Source: Megasphaera hominis
GTDB taxonomy: Bacteria > Bacillota > Negativicutes > Veillonellales > Megasphaeraceae
Length of the DNA stretch: 64,000 bases
Assembly: GCF_014269395.1 (NCBI RefSeq)
Contig: NZ_JACOGK010000008.1
Location: forward strand, 27,723 to 91,722
Reading direction: 5' to 3'
This document shows positions 35,897-44,414 of the stretch, piece after piece (within the stretch, counting starts at the first letter, position 1; the number at the start of each line of letters is the position of its first letter). Under the pieces are notes generated by a model, which made no database searches, had not been told where the DNA came from, and saw only the letters and a list, made by a program, of their open reading frames with translations. A program made the translations under genes and the position numbers.

Positions 35897-36172
35897 ATGA
35901 AAGCGTCAGGCACACGGGGAGTATTGATCTTAATACTTTTCATCCTGGTCGGCGGCATCATGGGCGGCATGGCAGGAGACCTCTTTACGGGCTCCGGCGT
36001 CAGCCTGGGCAATCTCATGCCCCTGCTTACCAGGCAGTTTGAAATCTTTTCTATACAAAACGTAGACCTCAATCTCTATATCATGCAGATCCGTTTTGGC
36101 CTTCACTTTGCACCGAATCTGCTGAGCCTCATAGGGATTATCTGTGCGTGCTTTATATTCCGTCGTATTTAG
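35897..36172 (+). CDS. DUF4321-type small membrane protein
   Basis: A 91-residue protein with two hydrophobic helices (~9-30 and ~68-88) separated by a short loop. Its pattern and its place just before maf fit the DUF4321 family, which has no known function. ATG 35897 is chosen over TTG 35891, because TAGGAGGA ends at 35890. Confidence 0.7.
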   Translation: MKASGTRGVLILILFILVGGIMGGMAGDLFTGSGVSLGNLMPLLTRQFEIFSIQNVDLNLYIMQIRFGLHFAPNLLSLIGIICACFIFRRI

Positions 36173-36201
36173 CTGTCCCTAAGGGATAGAGGAGGAACTG
36201 T

Positions 36202-36762
36202 ATGCTAATCTTAGCTTCCGCATCACCGCGGCGCAGAGAATTGCTGTCGCAGATCGGAGTTGCCTATATGGTAAGCCCCAGTCATTATGAAGAGCGGGCA
36301 CCGAAGAAGAAGGACCCGGCCAAATTCGTCCTGGCCCAGGCCGTAGGCAAGGCCCGTGACGTAGCCGCCCAGTACCCGGGACAATGGGTTCTCGGCGCCG
36401 ATACGGTCGTCGCTTTGGGCGAAGACATTCTGGGCAAACCGAAGCACGAAAAGGATGCTATCCGCATGCTGCACGAATTGTCGGGACACAAGCATTCTGT
36501 CTTTACGGGCATTGCGCTCGTACGGGATAAAAAAACGTACACCAAGGTCGTTGAAACCAAAGTTTGGTTCCGCAAATTAAAAGATGCGGAAATTGAACGA
36601 TATATCGCAACACAGGAACCCTTTGACAAAGCCGGGAGCTACGGCATTCAAGGCAAAGCCGCTTGTTTTGTAGACAAAATCAACGGTTCCTATTCGAATG
36701 TCGTCGGCCTGCCTCTGTCACAGGTGTATACCCTGTTGCAGAAAGCAAAGGTGATTGAATGA
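36202..36762 (+). CDS. maf: Maf-family nucleotide pyrophosphatase
   Basis: A 186-residue house-cleaning pyrophosphatase that hydrolyses non-canonical or excess dTTP/UTP. The family N-terminus LILASASPRRRELLSQIG is intact and the catalytic GADTVV is at ~68. It overlaps radC by four bases, a common pairing in Firmicutes. Confidence 0.94.
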   Translation: MLILASASPRRRELLSQIGVAYMVSPSHYEERAPKKKDPAKFVLAQAVGKARDVAAQYPGQWVLGADTVVALGEDILGKPKHEKDAIRMLHELSGHKHSVFTGIALVRDKKTYTKVVETKVWFRKLKDAEIERYIATQEPFDKAGSYGIQGKAACFVDKINGSYSNVVGLPLSQVYTLLQKAKVIE

Positions 36763-37445
36763 GTTGTTTGAAAGAACTATCGGCAGCAGAAATGCCACGG
36801 GAACGGTTTTTGGAGCACGGCCCACGGGCTTTGACCGATCCGGAGCTGTTGGCAATTTTGCTGCGCACAGGCCTGGCGGGCCGCTCCGTTCTCGACGTGG
36901 CCCGGGCCCTGCTGCAATCCCTGCCGGGAGAAAACCTGGGCCATTTAGGTGAAACGACAGTGGCCGACCTGTGCAAAATCAAGGGCATTGGCCGTGATAA
37001 GGCCGTGACCCTCTGCGCTGCCGTCGAGCTGGGCCGGCGTATTGCCCGGCACCGCGTGCGCCGGGATAATCCCGATTTCAGTTCTCCCCAGGTCATTGCC
37101 GAGTACGTCATGGAAGACATGCGCTTCTTGCCGCAGGAACAATTTTCCGCCGCTTATTTATCGACGAAAAACCAGCTCCTGGCCTTTCAGACCATTACGG
37201 TAGGCACGATCAATGCCAGCCTGGCCAAGGCCCGTGATGTGTTTCGTTACGCCCTGCAGTACAACGCCGCGTCGGTCGTGCTGCTGCACAATCATCCCAG
37301 CGGCAATCCTGAACCGAGCCAGGAAGATCTGGACGTGACACAGTACATGATGGAAGCCGGCGAGATTATGGAAATCCCCATTCTCGACCACATCATCATC
37401 GGCGATGGCCACTACGTCAGCCTCTGTGAACGGGGCTACGTGTAA
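36759..37445 (+). CDS. radC: RadC-family JAB-domain protein
   Basis: A 228-residue protein. Residues ~10-75 form a helix-hairpin-helix domain (ILLRTGLAGRSVLDVA, LCKIKGIGRDKAVTL); the C-terminal JAMM metalloprotease-like motif HNHPSGNPEPSQED is complete. The original repair role of RadC has been withdrawn and its true function is unsettled. It overlaps maf. Confidence 0.93.
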   Translation: MSCLKELSAAEMPRERFLEHGPRALTDPELLAILLRTGLAGRSVLDVARALLQSLPGENLGHLGETTVADLCKIKGIGRDKAVTLCAAVELGRRIARHRVRRDNPDFSSPQVIAEYVMEDMRFLPQEQFSAAYLSTKNQLLAFQTITVGTINASLAKARDVFRYALQYNAASVVLLHNHPSGNPEPSQEDLDVTQYMMEAGEIMEIPILDHIIIGDGHYVSLCERGYV

Positions 37446-37527
37446 GCCGTTTTCAATTGCATAGTTATATGACGCAGCATCCATTGGGGATGCTTTTTTT
37501 GTTGTCAAAAATTTCAAAGAAAATTAG

Positions 37528-37588
37528 TAGATAATAATAGTTATCTATTGATAAAATGAAAGAGATATGAGATAATATGGGTAGATAA
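37528..37588 (+). promoter_or_regulatory. etfBA promoter with TAGATAA inverted repeat
   Basis: TTGATA (37548-37553) and GATAAT (37571-37576) with a 17-base spacer form the promoter. TAGATAA (37528-37534) and TTATCTA (37541-37547) are a perfect inverted pair directly upstream of the -35 box, and TAGATAA recurs at 37582-37588 beyond the -10. This layout suggests an operator for an unidentified regulator. Confidence 0.55.
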
Positions 37589-37621
37589 TATATCAATATG
37601 TACGGAGAAGGAGGCAATCTT

Positions 37622-38410
37622 ATGAATATCGTTGTTTTGATCAAACAAGTACCAGCGGTTTCCAGCATAGATATAGACTCGAAGAATAATAACCTCGTGC
37701 GTGTTGGCGCACCGTCTATGCTCAACCCGGTCGATCTGAACGCTGTAGAAGCAGCTGTTGACATTAAAGAAGCTGCCGGTTCCGGCACGGTTACCCTCAT
37801 TTCTATGGGGACGGCCATGGCGGCCGATGTGCTGCGCGAAGGCATGGCTCTCGGTGCCGACCACGGCATTCTGCTTTCTGATGAACGCATGGCCGGCTCG
37901 GATACGCTGGCTACAGGTAAAATTTTAGCCCGGGCGATCCGGAAGGTAGGCGACGTCGATCTCGTCCTGACGGGCAAACAGTCGTCTGATGGTGATACAG
38001 GGCAGATTCCGCCGGCTATTGCCCAGCATTTGGGTGTCAATCTCGTCAGCTATGCTGAATCGGTAACGGTAAAAGACGGCGTTCTCGTCGCTACGCGTAA
38101 GAACCACGGCGGTCTCCAGACTGTCGAAGCCCAGCTGCCGGCTGTGTGCTCGGTTATGGAAACGGCCAACACGCCGCGTACACCGAATATCCGCAGCAAG
38201 ATGCATGCCAAACAGGCTGTCTTCGATGTTTGGCGCCTGGAAGACATTGGTCTTGATCCGGCCGAAGCAGGCACTGCCGGTTCGGCAACTAAAGTAACGG
38301 AACTCTTTGCACCGGAAAAACATGCGATTGGTACCATGATTACCGGCGCTAACGAAGCAGAAGCCGTACATAATCTCATTGCTGAACTGACAGCTAAAAA
38401 AGTATTATAA
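37622..38410 (+). CDS. etfB: Electron transfer flavoprotein, beta subunit
   Basis: A 262-residue subunit that with EtfA binds two flavins and passes electrons to acyl-CoA dehydrogenase in butyrate/caproate or lactate metabolism. The opening NIVVLIKQVPAVSSIDID and the GDTGQIPPAIAQHLG segment are typical. In related anaerobes the complex bifurcates electrons from NADH. Start ATG 37622 has GGAGG before it. It is 13 bases from etfA. Confidence 0.94.
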   Translation: MNIVVLIKQVPAVSSIDIDSKNNNLVRVGAPSMLNPVDLNAVEAAVDIKEAAGSGTVTLISMGTAMAADVLREGMALGADHGILLSDERMAGSDTLATGKILARAIRKVGDVDLVLTGKQSSDGDTGQIPPAIAQHLGVNLVSYAESVTVKDGVLVATRKNHGGLQTVEAQLPAVCSVMETANTPRTPNIRSKMHAKQAVFDVWRLEDIGLDPAEAGTAGSATKVTELFAPEKHAIGTMITGANEAEAVHNLIAELTAKKVL

Positions 38411-38423
38411 GGAGGGACGGACC

Positions 38424-39422
38424 ATGGAACTGAAAAATAATATTTGGGTCTTTATCGAACTGGTCGAAGGCAAACCGAGCCAGCTCAGCCTGGAATTACT
38501 GGGAAAGGGCCGTCAGCTCGCCGATAGCCGCAATGACAAACTGGTCGCTCTCCTGGCAGGCAAAGGCGCTGCCGACGCAGCGAAGGACGTCATTGGCTAT
38601 GGCGCAGACGTAGCTTTTATCCTGACTAATCCGGAACTGGATGTATTCGACAGCGTTCTCTATACAGCTGCTGTACGCAGCGTGATCAGCAAATACGAAG
38701 CTAACGTACTGCTCATCGGTGCTTCCCACGATGGCCGCGATCTGGGCGGACGTCTGTCGGCAGCCATGAACCTGGGCCTCGTAGCCGATTGCATTGATTG
38801 CTCCTATGAAAATGGCGATTCCCTCACGTGGGTACGGCCAGCCTATACAGGCAAGGTATTCGTCAAGATTCTGACGACGACACGGCCGCAGCTGGCGACG
38901 ATTGGCGAACGCATTTTCCGCAACAATATCTTTGATCCGGGCCGGACCGGGGAAGTCATGGAAGAAGCCGTTTCCCTCGACGCACCGGCGCCTACGCTGA
39001 AGGTTACGAAATTTGAAGCCTTACCGCCTCTTGATCCCGATGCCGATATTACGACGGCAGACTTTGTCGTCGGTGCCGGCCGCGGTGTTGGCGACGAAGA
39101 AGGCCTGGCAAAAGTAAAAGCCTTCGCCGACGCTATTGGCGCACCGCTGGGCGTATCGAAGCCTCTCGTCGATAATGGCTGGGCTCCCTATGACCAGCAG
39201 ATCGGCGTTACCGGCGCAAGCATCCAGGCCAGCATTTATGTAGCCCTCGGTATTTCCGGTGCCATCCAGCATCGCCTGGGCCTGAAGGATGTAGGCCTCA
39301 TCATTGCTGTCAATAACGATCCGAACGCACCGATTTTCCGCTTTGCCCACTATGGCATTGTCGGTGACCTCTTTGCCGCCTTGCCGGTTCTGGAAGAAGA
39401 ACTGAAGAAACTCAAAGTATAA
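38424..39422 (+). CDS. etfA: Electron transfer flavoprotein, alpha subunit
   Basis: A 332-residue partner of EtfB. The C-terminal FAD-binding domain is intact: VVGAGRGVGDEEGL, GASRPLV-type ASKPLVDNGW, QIGVTG and the terminal NNDPNAPIFRFAHYGIVGD. No ferredoxin extension is present. A terminator follows at 39451. Confidence 0.95.
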   Translation: MELKNNIWVFIELVEGKPSQLSLELLGKGRQLADSRNDKLVALLAGKGAADAAKDVIGYGADVAFILTNPELDVFDSVLYTAAVRSVISKYEANVLLIGASHDGRDLGGRLSAAMNLGLVADCIDCSYENGDSLTWVRPAYTGKVFVKILTTTRPQLATIGERIFRNNIFDPGRTGEVMEEAVSLDAPAPTLKVTKFEALPPLDPDADITTADFVVGAGRGVGDEEGLAKVKAFADAIGAPLGVSKPLVDNGWAPYDQQIGVTGASIQASIYVALGISGAIQHRLGLKDVGLIIAVNNDPNAPIFRFAHYGIVGDLFAALPVLEEELKKLKV

Positions 39423-39450
39423 CCTTCCTTTTTTGTACATATATTGAGAA

Positions 39451-39492
39451 AGCCCTTGCCCGTATCTCTACTGCGTACGGCAGGGGCTTTTT
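39451..39492 (+). terminator. Terminator of etfBA
   Basis: AGCCCTTGCCCGTA and GTACGGCAGGGGCT arms (39451-39488) with one bulge, then TTTTTC. Confidence 0.82.
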
Positions 39493-39500
39493 CCTGTACA

Positions 39501-39539
39501 CTATAGTATCTTTTTTGATACTATAGCACTATATAGTGC
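39501..39539 (+). promoter_or_regulatory. Two adjacent palindromes upstream of the HxlR gene
   Basis: CTATAGTATC (39501-39510) and GATACTATAG (39517-39526) form a perfect 10-bp inverted repeat, followed directly by GCACTATATAGTGC (39526-39539), a 14-bp palindrome. They lie ~70 bases before the HxlR start and are good candidates for its operator. Confidence 0.6.
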
Positions 39540-39606
39540 ATTCTTCCTTATCTCGTCCCTAGAGAGTAAAATAAAACCGTAAAAGCTGTATAAGGAGGTG
39601 TTTTTT

Positions 39607-39945
39607 ATGAATCATAAGACGGATCTGTTCCATTGCCCCGTTGAGGCTGTGCTTTCCCTCATTTCCGGGAAATACAAATGCATCATTCTCTGGCACCTCA
39701 TGGAAGGGACCCAGCGCTACAGCGAGTTGCGGCGCTTTGTGCCTCAGGCAACGCCTAAGATGCTGACGCAGCAGCTGCGCGAGCTGGAAGCCGATGGCAT
39801 TGTTGTACGTAAAGTATATCCTGTCGTACCGCCGAAGACGGAATATAGCCTGACGGACTATGGCCGCACGTTGTCACCTATTGTGCAGGCCATGTGCGAC
39901 TGGGGTAAGAAATATATGAGCGATCGGATCGAAAAAGCAGAATAA
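39607..39945 (+). CDS. HxlR-family transcriptional regulator
   Basis: A 112-residue MarR-like winged-helix regulator. The family core is clear: CPVEAVLSLISGKYKCIILWHLMEGTQRYSELRR, then the recognition region KMLTQQLRELEADGIVVRKVY. HxlR proteins often sense aldehydes or redox state. ATG 39607 follows AAGGAGG; the upstream GTG overlaps that site. It is 19 bases from an exported DJ-1/PfpI gene, its likely target. Confidence 0.92.
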   Translation: MNHKTDLFHCPVEAVLSLISGKYKCIILWHLMEGTQRYSELRRFVPQATPKMLTQQLRELEADGIVVRKVYPVVPPKTEYSLTDYGRTLSPIVQAMCDWGKKYMSDRIEKAE

Positions 39946-39964
39946 GAGAGGGGATTTTGGTAGA

Positions 39965-40807
39965 ATGCGTTATATAGTAGCAATTTTGCTAGCTCTGGCA
40001 GCGTGGCTGCCTTTTACCTTTGGCCAGACGGCCTATGCAGCAGCCAAGGGAACGATTCTCGTCGTCGCGTCGAGCCAGAAGGAAATGACCATGGCCAATG
40101 GTACGACGTCGTCTGTCGGATTTTTCCTCAATGAGCTGGCCGTACCGGCGGAATACCTTCAGGAACGGGGCTATCGGATCGTATTGGCCACACCTGATGG
40201 CCAGCGGCCTTATATGGACCAAGGCTCCAATGCGAAGAATTTCTTTGGCGGCGATGATGCGGCCCGGGCTAAGGCGTACGCCTTTACGGAAGCCCTGCCC
40301 GTCATTTCCCTGCACGAGGCCTTGGCACACGTGGCTGCGTACGACGCTGTGTTTGTCCCGGGCGGTCATGCCCCTATGACAGATCTTATGCAGGACCCGG
40401 AATTAGGGAAGATACTTGCTTACTTCCACGCACAGCAAAAACCGACGGCCTTTATCTGCCACGGTCCGGTAGCGGCGCTCTCTGCCTTGCCTGATGCTGC
40501 GGCGTACAGACAGGCCCTCGTCAGCCGCCAGCCCCAGGCCGCCATGGCTGCGGCTAAGGATTGGATTTACAAAGGCTATACGATGACCGTCTTCTCCGAT
40601 GGGGAAGAATGGCCCGGTGAAGTCAAACACGGTACGGAAATGCCCTTCCATGTGGAACAGGCCTTGCAGATTGCCGGAGCTACGGTTATCGAAGGCCCTC
40701 TCTTTCAGAGTCACATCGTCCACGACCGGGAACTGATTACAGGCCAAAACCCGGCGTCTGATTTGGCCCTGGGCAAAGAATTGGCCGATACCTTAGATCA
40801 GCAATAG
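39965..40807 (+). CDS. Exported DJ-1/PfpI (Hsp31-type) protein
   Basis: A 280-residue class I glutamine amidotransferase-like protein. Residues 1-26 are a signal peptide (LLALAAWLPFTFGQTAYAAA), unusual because most relatives are cytosolic. The core has VFVPGGHAPMTDL and the nucleophile elbow FICHGPVAAL with the catalytic cysteine. Hsp31-type relatives act as glyoxalases or chaperones; a periplasmic defence against reactive aldehydes is an inference. It is paired with an HxlR regulator. Confidence 0.85.
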   Translation: MRYIVAILLALAAWLPFTFGQTAYAAAKGTILVVASSQKEMTMANGTTSSVGFFLNELAVPAEYLQERGYRIVLATPDGQRPYMDQGSNAKNFFGGDDAARAKAYAFTEALPVISLHEALAHVAAYDAVFVPGGHAPMTDLMQDPELGKILAYFHAQQKPTAFICHGPVAALSALPDAAAYRQALVSRQPQAAMAAAKDWIYKGYTMTVFSDGEEWPGEVKHGTEMPFHVEQALQIAGATVIEGPLFQSHIVHDRELITGQNPASDLALGKELADTLDQQ

Positions 40808-40855
40808 GTACCCTGCAGGGAAGCAGACAACAGTACCTATATAGGGAGTAAAAAA

Positions 40856-40899
40856 ACGCTATGCCTCTGGCAGATACACCAGGGTATAGCGTTTTTTTT
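40856..40899 (+). terminator. Rho-independent terminator
   Basis: ACGCTATGCCT and AGGGTATAGCGT arms with a T8 run. It ends the HxlR-DJ-1 unit. Confidence 0.88.
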
Positions 40900-41224
40900 G
40901 TGTCAGGAAATACAAAGAAAGTGAGAGATAGGGCAAGGAAAAAAACAAATAGTAAAATGAAAATAAAGAATAAACTTTTTTTGTTAATTATGAATTTTAC
41001 TTACGAAATAGGTGCATTTATATGCAATGATACACTTATTGCATACGAGACTGATAAAAAGGCGGGAGGTATGCCGATACAGTTTGTATGATTTTGGTAC
41101 ATACTAACTAAAACAAATAGGTATAATGAATGTAATATAAGAATATTAGGCTATATCGTTTTTGAATAATTACGCCTATAGAAAACCCATGGAGAGTTCG
41201 ATGAAATGTTTTTTCACCTGGAAA
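40900..41224. other. AT-rich gene-free stretch
   Basis: No supported gene. The sequence is clearly AT-richer than its surroundings. A 76-codon frame runs through it but begins inside the terminator and has no ribosome site. Confidence 0.5.
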
Positions 41225-41260
41225 AAGAAAAGGCACTGCCTACAAACGTAGACAGTGCCT
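41225..41260 (-). terminator. Terminator after tRNA-Leu
   Basis: AGGCACTGCCTAC and GTAGACAGTGCCT arms (41231-41260); on the minus strand a TTTTTCTTTTTCC tract follows. Confidence 0.85.
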
Positions 41261-41264
41261 GGCT

Positions 41265-41348
41265 TGGTGCGAGTGAAGGGACTTGAACCCTTACGTCATA
41301 AGACACCAGATCCTAAGTCTGGCGCGTCTGCCATTCCGCCACACTCGC
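41265..41348 (-). tRNA. tRNA-Leu (anticodon UAG)
   Basis: On the minus strand the acceptor arms GCGAGTG and CACTCGC close an 84-nt cloverleaf with encoded CCA. The anticodon arm is CCAGA-CTTAGGA-TCTGG, giving UAG, which reads CUA/CUN leucine codons. A long variable arm (TGTCTTATGACG) and GGTTCAAGTCC T-loop fit a class II tRNA-Leu. Confidence 0.95.
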
Positions 41349-41402
41349 ATGACAAAACTAAAATTATTCTATCATGGTTGGCGGTAAGACGCAAGATTAT
41401 TT

Positions 41403-42155
41403 TTACTTTATCGTAAGGCCTACAGGGCAGTGGTCACTGCCGGTAATATCCGTGTAGATTTCTGCCTTTTCCAGACGGTCGTTCAGGGCTTTAGACGTAA
41501 TGAAGTAGTCAATACGCCAGCCGGCGTTGTTCTGACGGGCTTTGAAGCGGTAGCTCCACCACGAATAAATGCCCGTTACGTCCGGATAGAAGTAGCGCCA
41601 CGTATCGGTGAAACCCGCTGCCAGAAGGTCTGTCATCTTTTGCCGTTCTGCATCGGAGAAGCCGGCGTTATTGTGGTTCGTCTTGGGGTTCTTGAGGTCG
41701 ATTTCTTCATGGGCTACGTTCAGGTCGCCGCAGAGGATGACCGGCTTTTTGGCACTCAGGTCCGTCAGGTAGGCGCGGAAATCGTCTTCCCAGTGCATGC
41801 GGTAGTCCAGGCGGGCGAGCTCGCTCTGGCTGTTTGGCGTGTAGCACGTAACGAAGTACGTGTCGTCAAATTCGAGCGTAATCAGGCGGCCTTCATGGTC
41901 ATGTTCATCAATGCCCATGCCGTATCGGACGGACAGGGGCTGGACGCGTGTGAAGACGGCTGTGCCGCTGTAGCCTTTCTTATCGGCATAGTTCCAATAC
42001 TGTTCATAGCCCGGCAGATCCAGGTCGATCTGGCCTTCCTGGAGCTTCGTTTCTTGCAGGGCGAAGACGTCGGCATCGAGGGCTGCAAAGGTGTCCATAA
42101 AGCCTTTTTTCATGACAGCCCGCAGGCCGTTGACGTTCCAAGAGATATATTTCAT
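41403..42155 (-). CDS. exoA: Exodeoxyribonuclease III
   Basis: A 250-residue AP endonuclease/3'-exonuclease of base excision repair (Xth/ExoA group). Conserved residues are in place: NVNGLRA (Asn7 region), QETKLQ (Glu ~34), CGDLNVAHEEIDL and the terminal GSDHCPVGL. It is transcribed toward the tRNA-Leu gene and divergently from pgm. Confidence 0.94.
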   Translation of the reverse strand: MKYISWNVNGLRAVMKKGFMDTFAALDADVFALQETKLQEGQIDLDLPGYEQYWNYADKKGYSGTAVFTRVQPLSVRYGMGIDEHDHEGRLITLEFDDTYFVTCYTPNSQSELARLDYRMHWEDDFRAYLTDLSAKKPVILCGDLNVAHEEIDLKNPKTNHNNAGFSDAERQKMTDLLAAGFTDTWRYFYPDVTGIYSWWSYRFKARQNNAGWRIDYFITSKALNDRLEKAEIYTDITGSDHCPVGLTIK

Positions 42156-42316
42156 GGTGTGTGTCCTTTCGTATGGAAAAACTATATAATATTTTGAGAT
42201 TATTTGCTATAATTAAAGACATACAATATATAGCAGACAATGGAAGTCTGCCTTGTATGAAGTTATTGTATAGAAATTTTAAATAGTTGTCAAAACTAAG
42301 GGAACAGGGTGATGTT

Positions 42317-43954
42317 ATGGCAGTGCATGAATTAGCAGGTACCAAGGTGAGAAAAGAAGATTATATCGATTTAGCCGCTATTGCAGACGCGTATCATCGG
42401 ATTTTTCCGGATGTGACCAATGCGGCACAGCAAGTACGCTTCGGTACGTCGGGCCACCGCGGCCAGGCCGGTAATGGCAGTTTTACAGAAGCACACGTAG
42501 CGGCTATTGCTCAGGCTGTTTGCAATTTCCGTAAGGAATTTGGTGCCACAGGACCGCTCTTTGTCGGCGAAGATACGCATTATCTTTCGAAGCTGGCCTA
42601 TGAAACGGTCCTCGAAGTCCTCGCCGCCAACGGCGTGCCGGCCTACGTAGATAGTGAAGACGATTTCGTACCGACACCGTCTGTATCCCGGGCAATCTTG
42701 CGCTATAACAGCGGCCGTACGGAAAACCTTGCCGATGGCTTGATCATTACACCGTCCCATAATCCGCCGGAACATGGCGGCATCAAATACAACCCCTTCA
42801 CAGGCGGCCCGGCCGAATCGTCTATTACGAAGGCCATTGAAACAGAAGCCAACCGCCTCTTGGCCGGCAAAAACGCAGAAGTACGGCGTTTGCCCTATGA
42901 AGAAGCGAAACAGAGCCGTTTCGTTACGCCTTATGACTATAAAGGTCTTTATGTAGCGGAATTAGCGTCCATCATCGATATGGATGCCATTCAGGATGCC
43001 AACCTGCACATTCTGGTCAACGCCCTGGGCGGTTCCGGCATGAACTATTGGCACCGCATTGCCCAGGCCTATGGGCTGGCTATCGACTTCGTCAACGACC
43101 AGTACGACCCGCAGTTTACCTTCATGAATTACGACCACGACGGCAAGGTCCGCATGGACTGCTCGTCCAAATACGTCATGTCTGCCGTCATCAAAGAAGA
43201 TACGGCGTACGACCTGATCTTAGCCAACGACCCGGACTACGACCGCTTTGGTATCGTTTCCGGCCGGGAAGGCATGATTACGGCTAACGCCTATTTGACC
43301 GTTGCCTCCCATTACCTCATGACACACCGTCACTTTGACGGCCTGGGCATTGGCAAAACCGTCGTGACGACAGATCTCCTGGCCCGTTCGGCTAAGCTTC
43401 TCGGCGTACCCCTCTACGAAGTGCCTGTCGGCTTTAAATACTTCGGGGGCCTCTATAAGGATGGCAAAATCGCCTTCTCCGGCGAAGAAAGTGCTGGCGG
43501 CTCCTTTGTTGCCCGCGACAGAAGCCTTTGGACGACCGATAAGGACGGCATGATCATGTGCCTCTTGGCAGCAGAAATCAAGGCCGTGACCGGCAAATCG
43601 CCTATTGAATACTACAATGAATTGTGCGAAAAGCTGGGCCGTCCCTATACTATGCGCAGCGACGCGCCGGCCAATCTCGAAGAAAAGGCCAAGATCAGCA
43701 GCCTGACCGAAGCAGACGTAACGGAAAAGACCCTGTGCGGCAGCCCTATTACGGCGGTATTGTCCCGCTCGCCTTATGGTGATATGGCGATTGGCGGCGT
43801 CAAGATCTGCACGGAAGACGGCTGGGTAGCAGCCCGCCCGTCCGGTACGGAAGATATGTACAAGCTCTACGCCGAAAGCTTCGTGTCGGAAGAACAGGCG
43901 GCACAGCTCCTGGATGAAGGCAAAGCCCTGATCAGCAAGGCGTTAGGGAAATAA
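42317..43954 (+). CDS. pgm: Phosphoglucomutase (alpha-D-glucose)
   Basis: A 545-residue enzyme interconverting glucose 1- and 6-phosphate. The phosphoserine loop reads ITPSHNPPEHGGIK, the metal loop DPDYDRFG, the sugar loop GEESAGGSF and the phosphate site RPSGTEDMYKLY. Length equals E. coli Pgm. It supplies sugar nucleotides for LPS and storage glucan. Start ATG 42317 is used; the preceding frame lacks an alternative with a site. Confidence 0.95.
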   Translation: MAVHELAGTKVRKEDYIDLAAIADAYHRIFPDVTNAAQQVRFGTSGHRGQAGNGSFTEAHVAAIAQAVCNFRKEFGATGPLFVGEDTHYLSKLAYETVLEVLAANGVPAYVDSEDDFVPTPSVSRAILRYNSGRTENLADGLIITPSHNPPEHGGIKYNPFTGGPAESSITKAIETEANRLLAGKNAEVRRLPYEEAKQSRFVTPYDYKGLYVAELASIIDMDAIQDANLHILVNALGGSGMNYWHRIAQAYGLAIDFVNDQYDPQFTFMNYDHDGKVRMDCSSKYVMSAVIKEDTAYDLILANDPDYDRFGIVSGREGMITANAYLTVASHYLMTHRHFDGLGIGKTVVTTDLLARSAKLLGVPLYEVPVGFKYFGGLYKDGKIAFSGEESAGGSFVARDRSLWTTDKDGMIMCLLAAEIKAVTGKSPIEYYNELCEKLGRPYTMRSDAPANLEEKAKISSLTEADVTEKTLCGSPITAVLSRSPYGDMAIGGVKICTEDGWVAARPSGTEDMYKLYAESFVSEEQAAQLLDEGKALISKALGK

Positions 43955-43975
43955 GCAAAACAAATGGAACACAGG

Positions 43976-44020
43976 CCGTGGTACAGCAGTTTTTCAAGGG
44001 ACTGCTGTACGCGGCATTTT
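43976..44020 (+). terminator. Terminator of pgm
   Basis: GTACAGCAGT (43981-43990) and ACTGCTGTAC (44001-44010) with additional pairing outside, then CATTTTAC. Confidence 0.7.
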
Positions 44021-44129
44021 ACAAAAGCATAGAATTTCACCATATATCTATGGTATAATGTGTAAGAATGAGCAATGAGGGGATATTCTTATATTGTTCC
44101 AGAGAAGAGAAAAAGGAGTGGACATTTTT

Positions 44130-44402
44130 ATGAAGGCTGTTATCACTGTAGTAGGGGTAGACCGTACGGGTATTATTGCCGCTGTCAGCAATATTATGGC
44201 AGAAAATCAGGTGAATATCCTGACCATTAACCAGGTAATACTCGACAACATTTTTAATATGGCAATGATCGTTGATTTGGAAAATTCCGCCGTCGATCTC
44301 AATGGCTTGCAGCAGCTGCTCAAGGAAAAGGGCGATCAGCTGGGTGTAGAAATCCGGGCACAAAACATGGAAATCTTCAATGCAATGCATCGCATCGGCT
44401 AG
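44130..44402 (+). CDS. ACT-domain protein (UPF0237)
   Basis: A 90-residue single ACT domain (VITVVGVDRTGIIAAVSNIMAENQVNIL), the family usually found just upstream of PFL-family UPF0210 genes, as here. It is likely a small-molecule sensor, ligand unknown. Start ATG 44130 follows AAAAAGGAG. A TATAAT at 44054-44059 may be its -10 box. Confidence 0.9.
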   Translation: MKAVITVVGVDRTGIIAAVSNIMAENQVNILTINQVILDNIFNMAMIVDLENSAVDLNGLQQLLKEKGDQLGVEIRAQNMEIFNAMHRIG

Positions 44403-44414
44403 GGGGAAGAAGAC

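Noticed and set aside
40861..41091. 76-codon frame after the DJ-1 gene
   Set aside because: Starts inside a terminator hairpin, has no ribosome site and lies in low-complexity AT-rich sequence.
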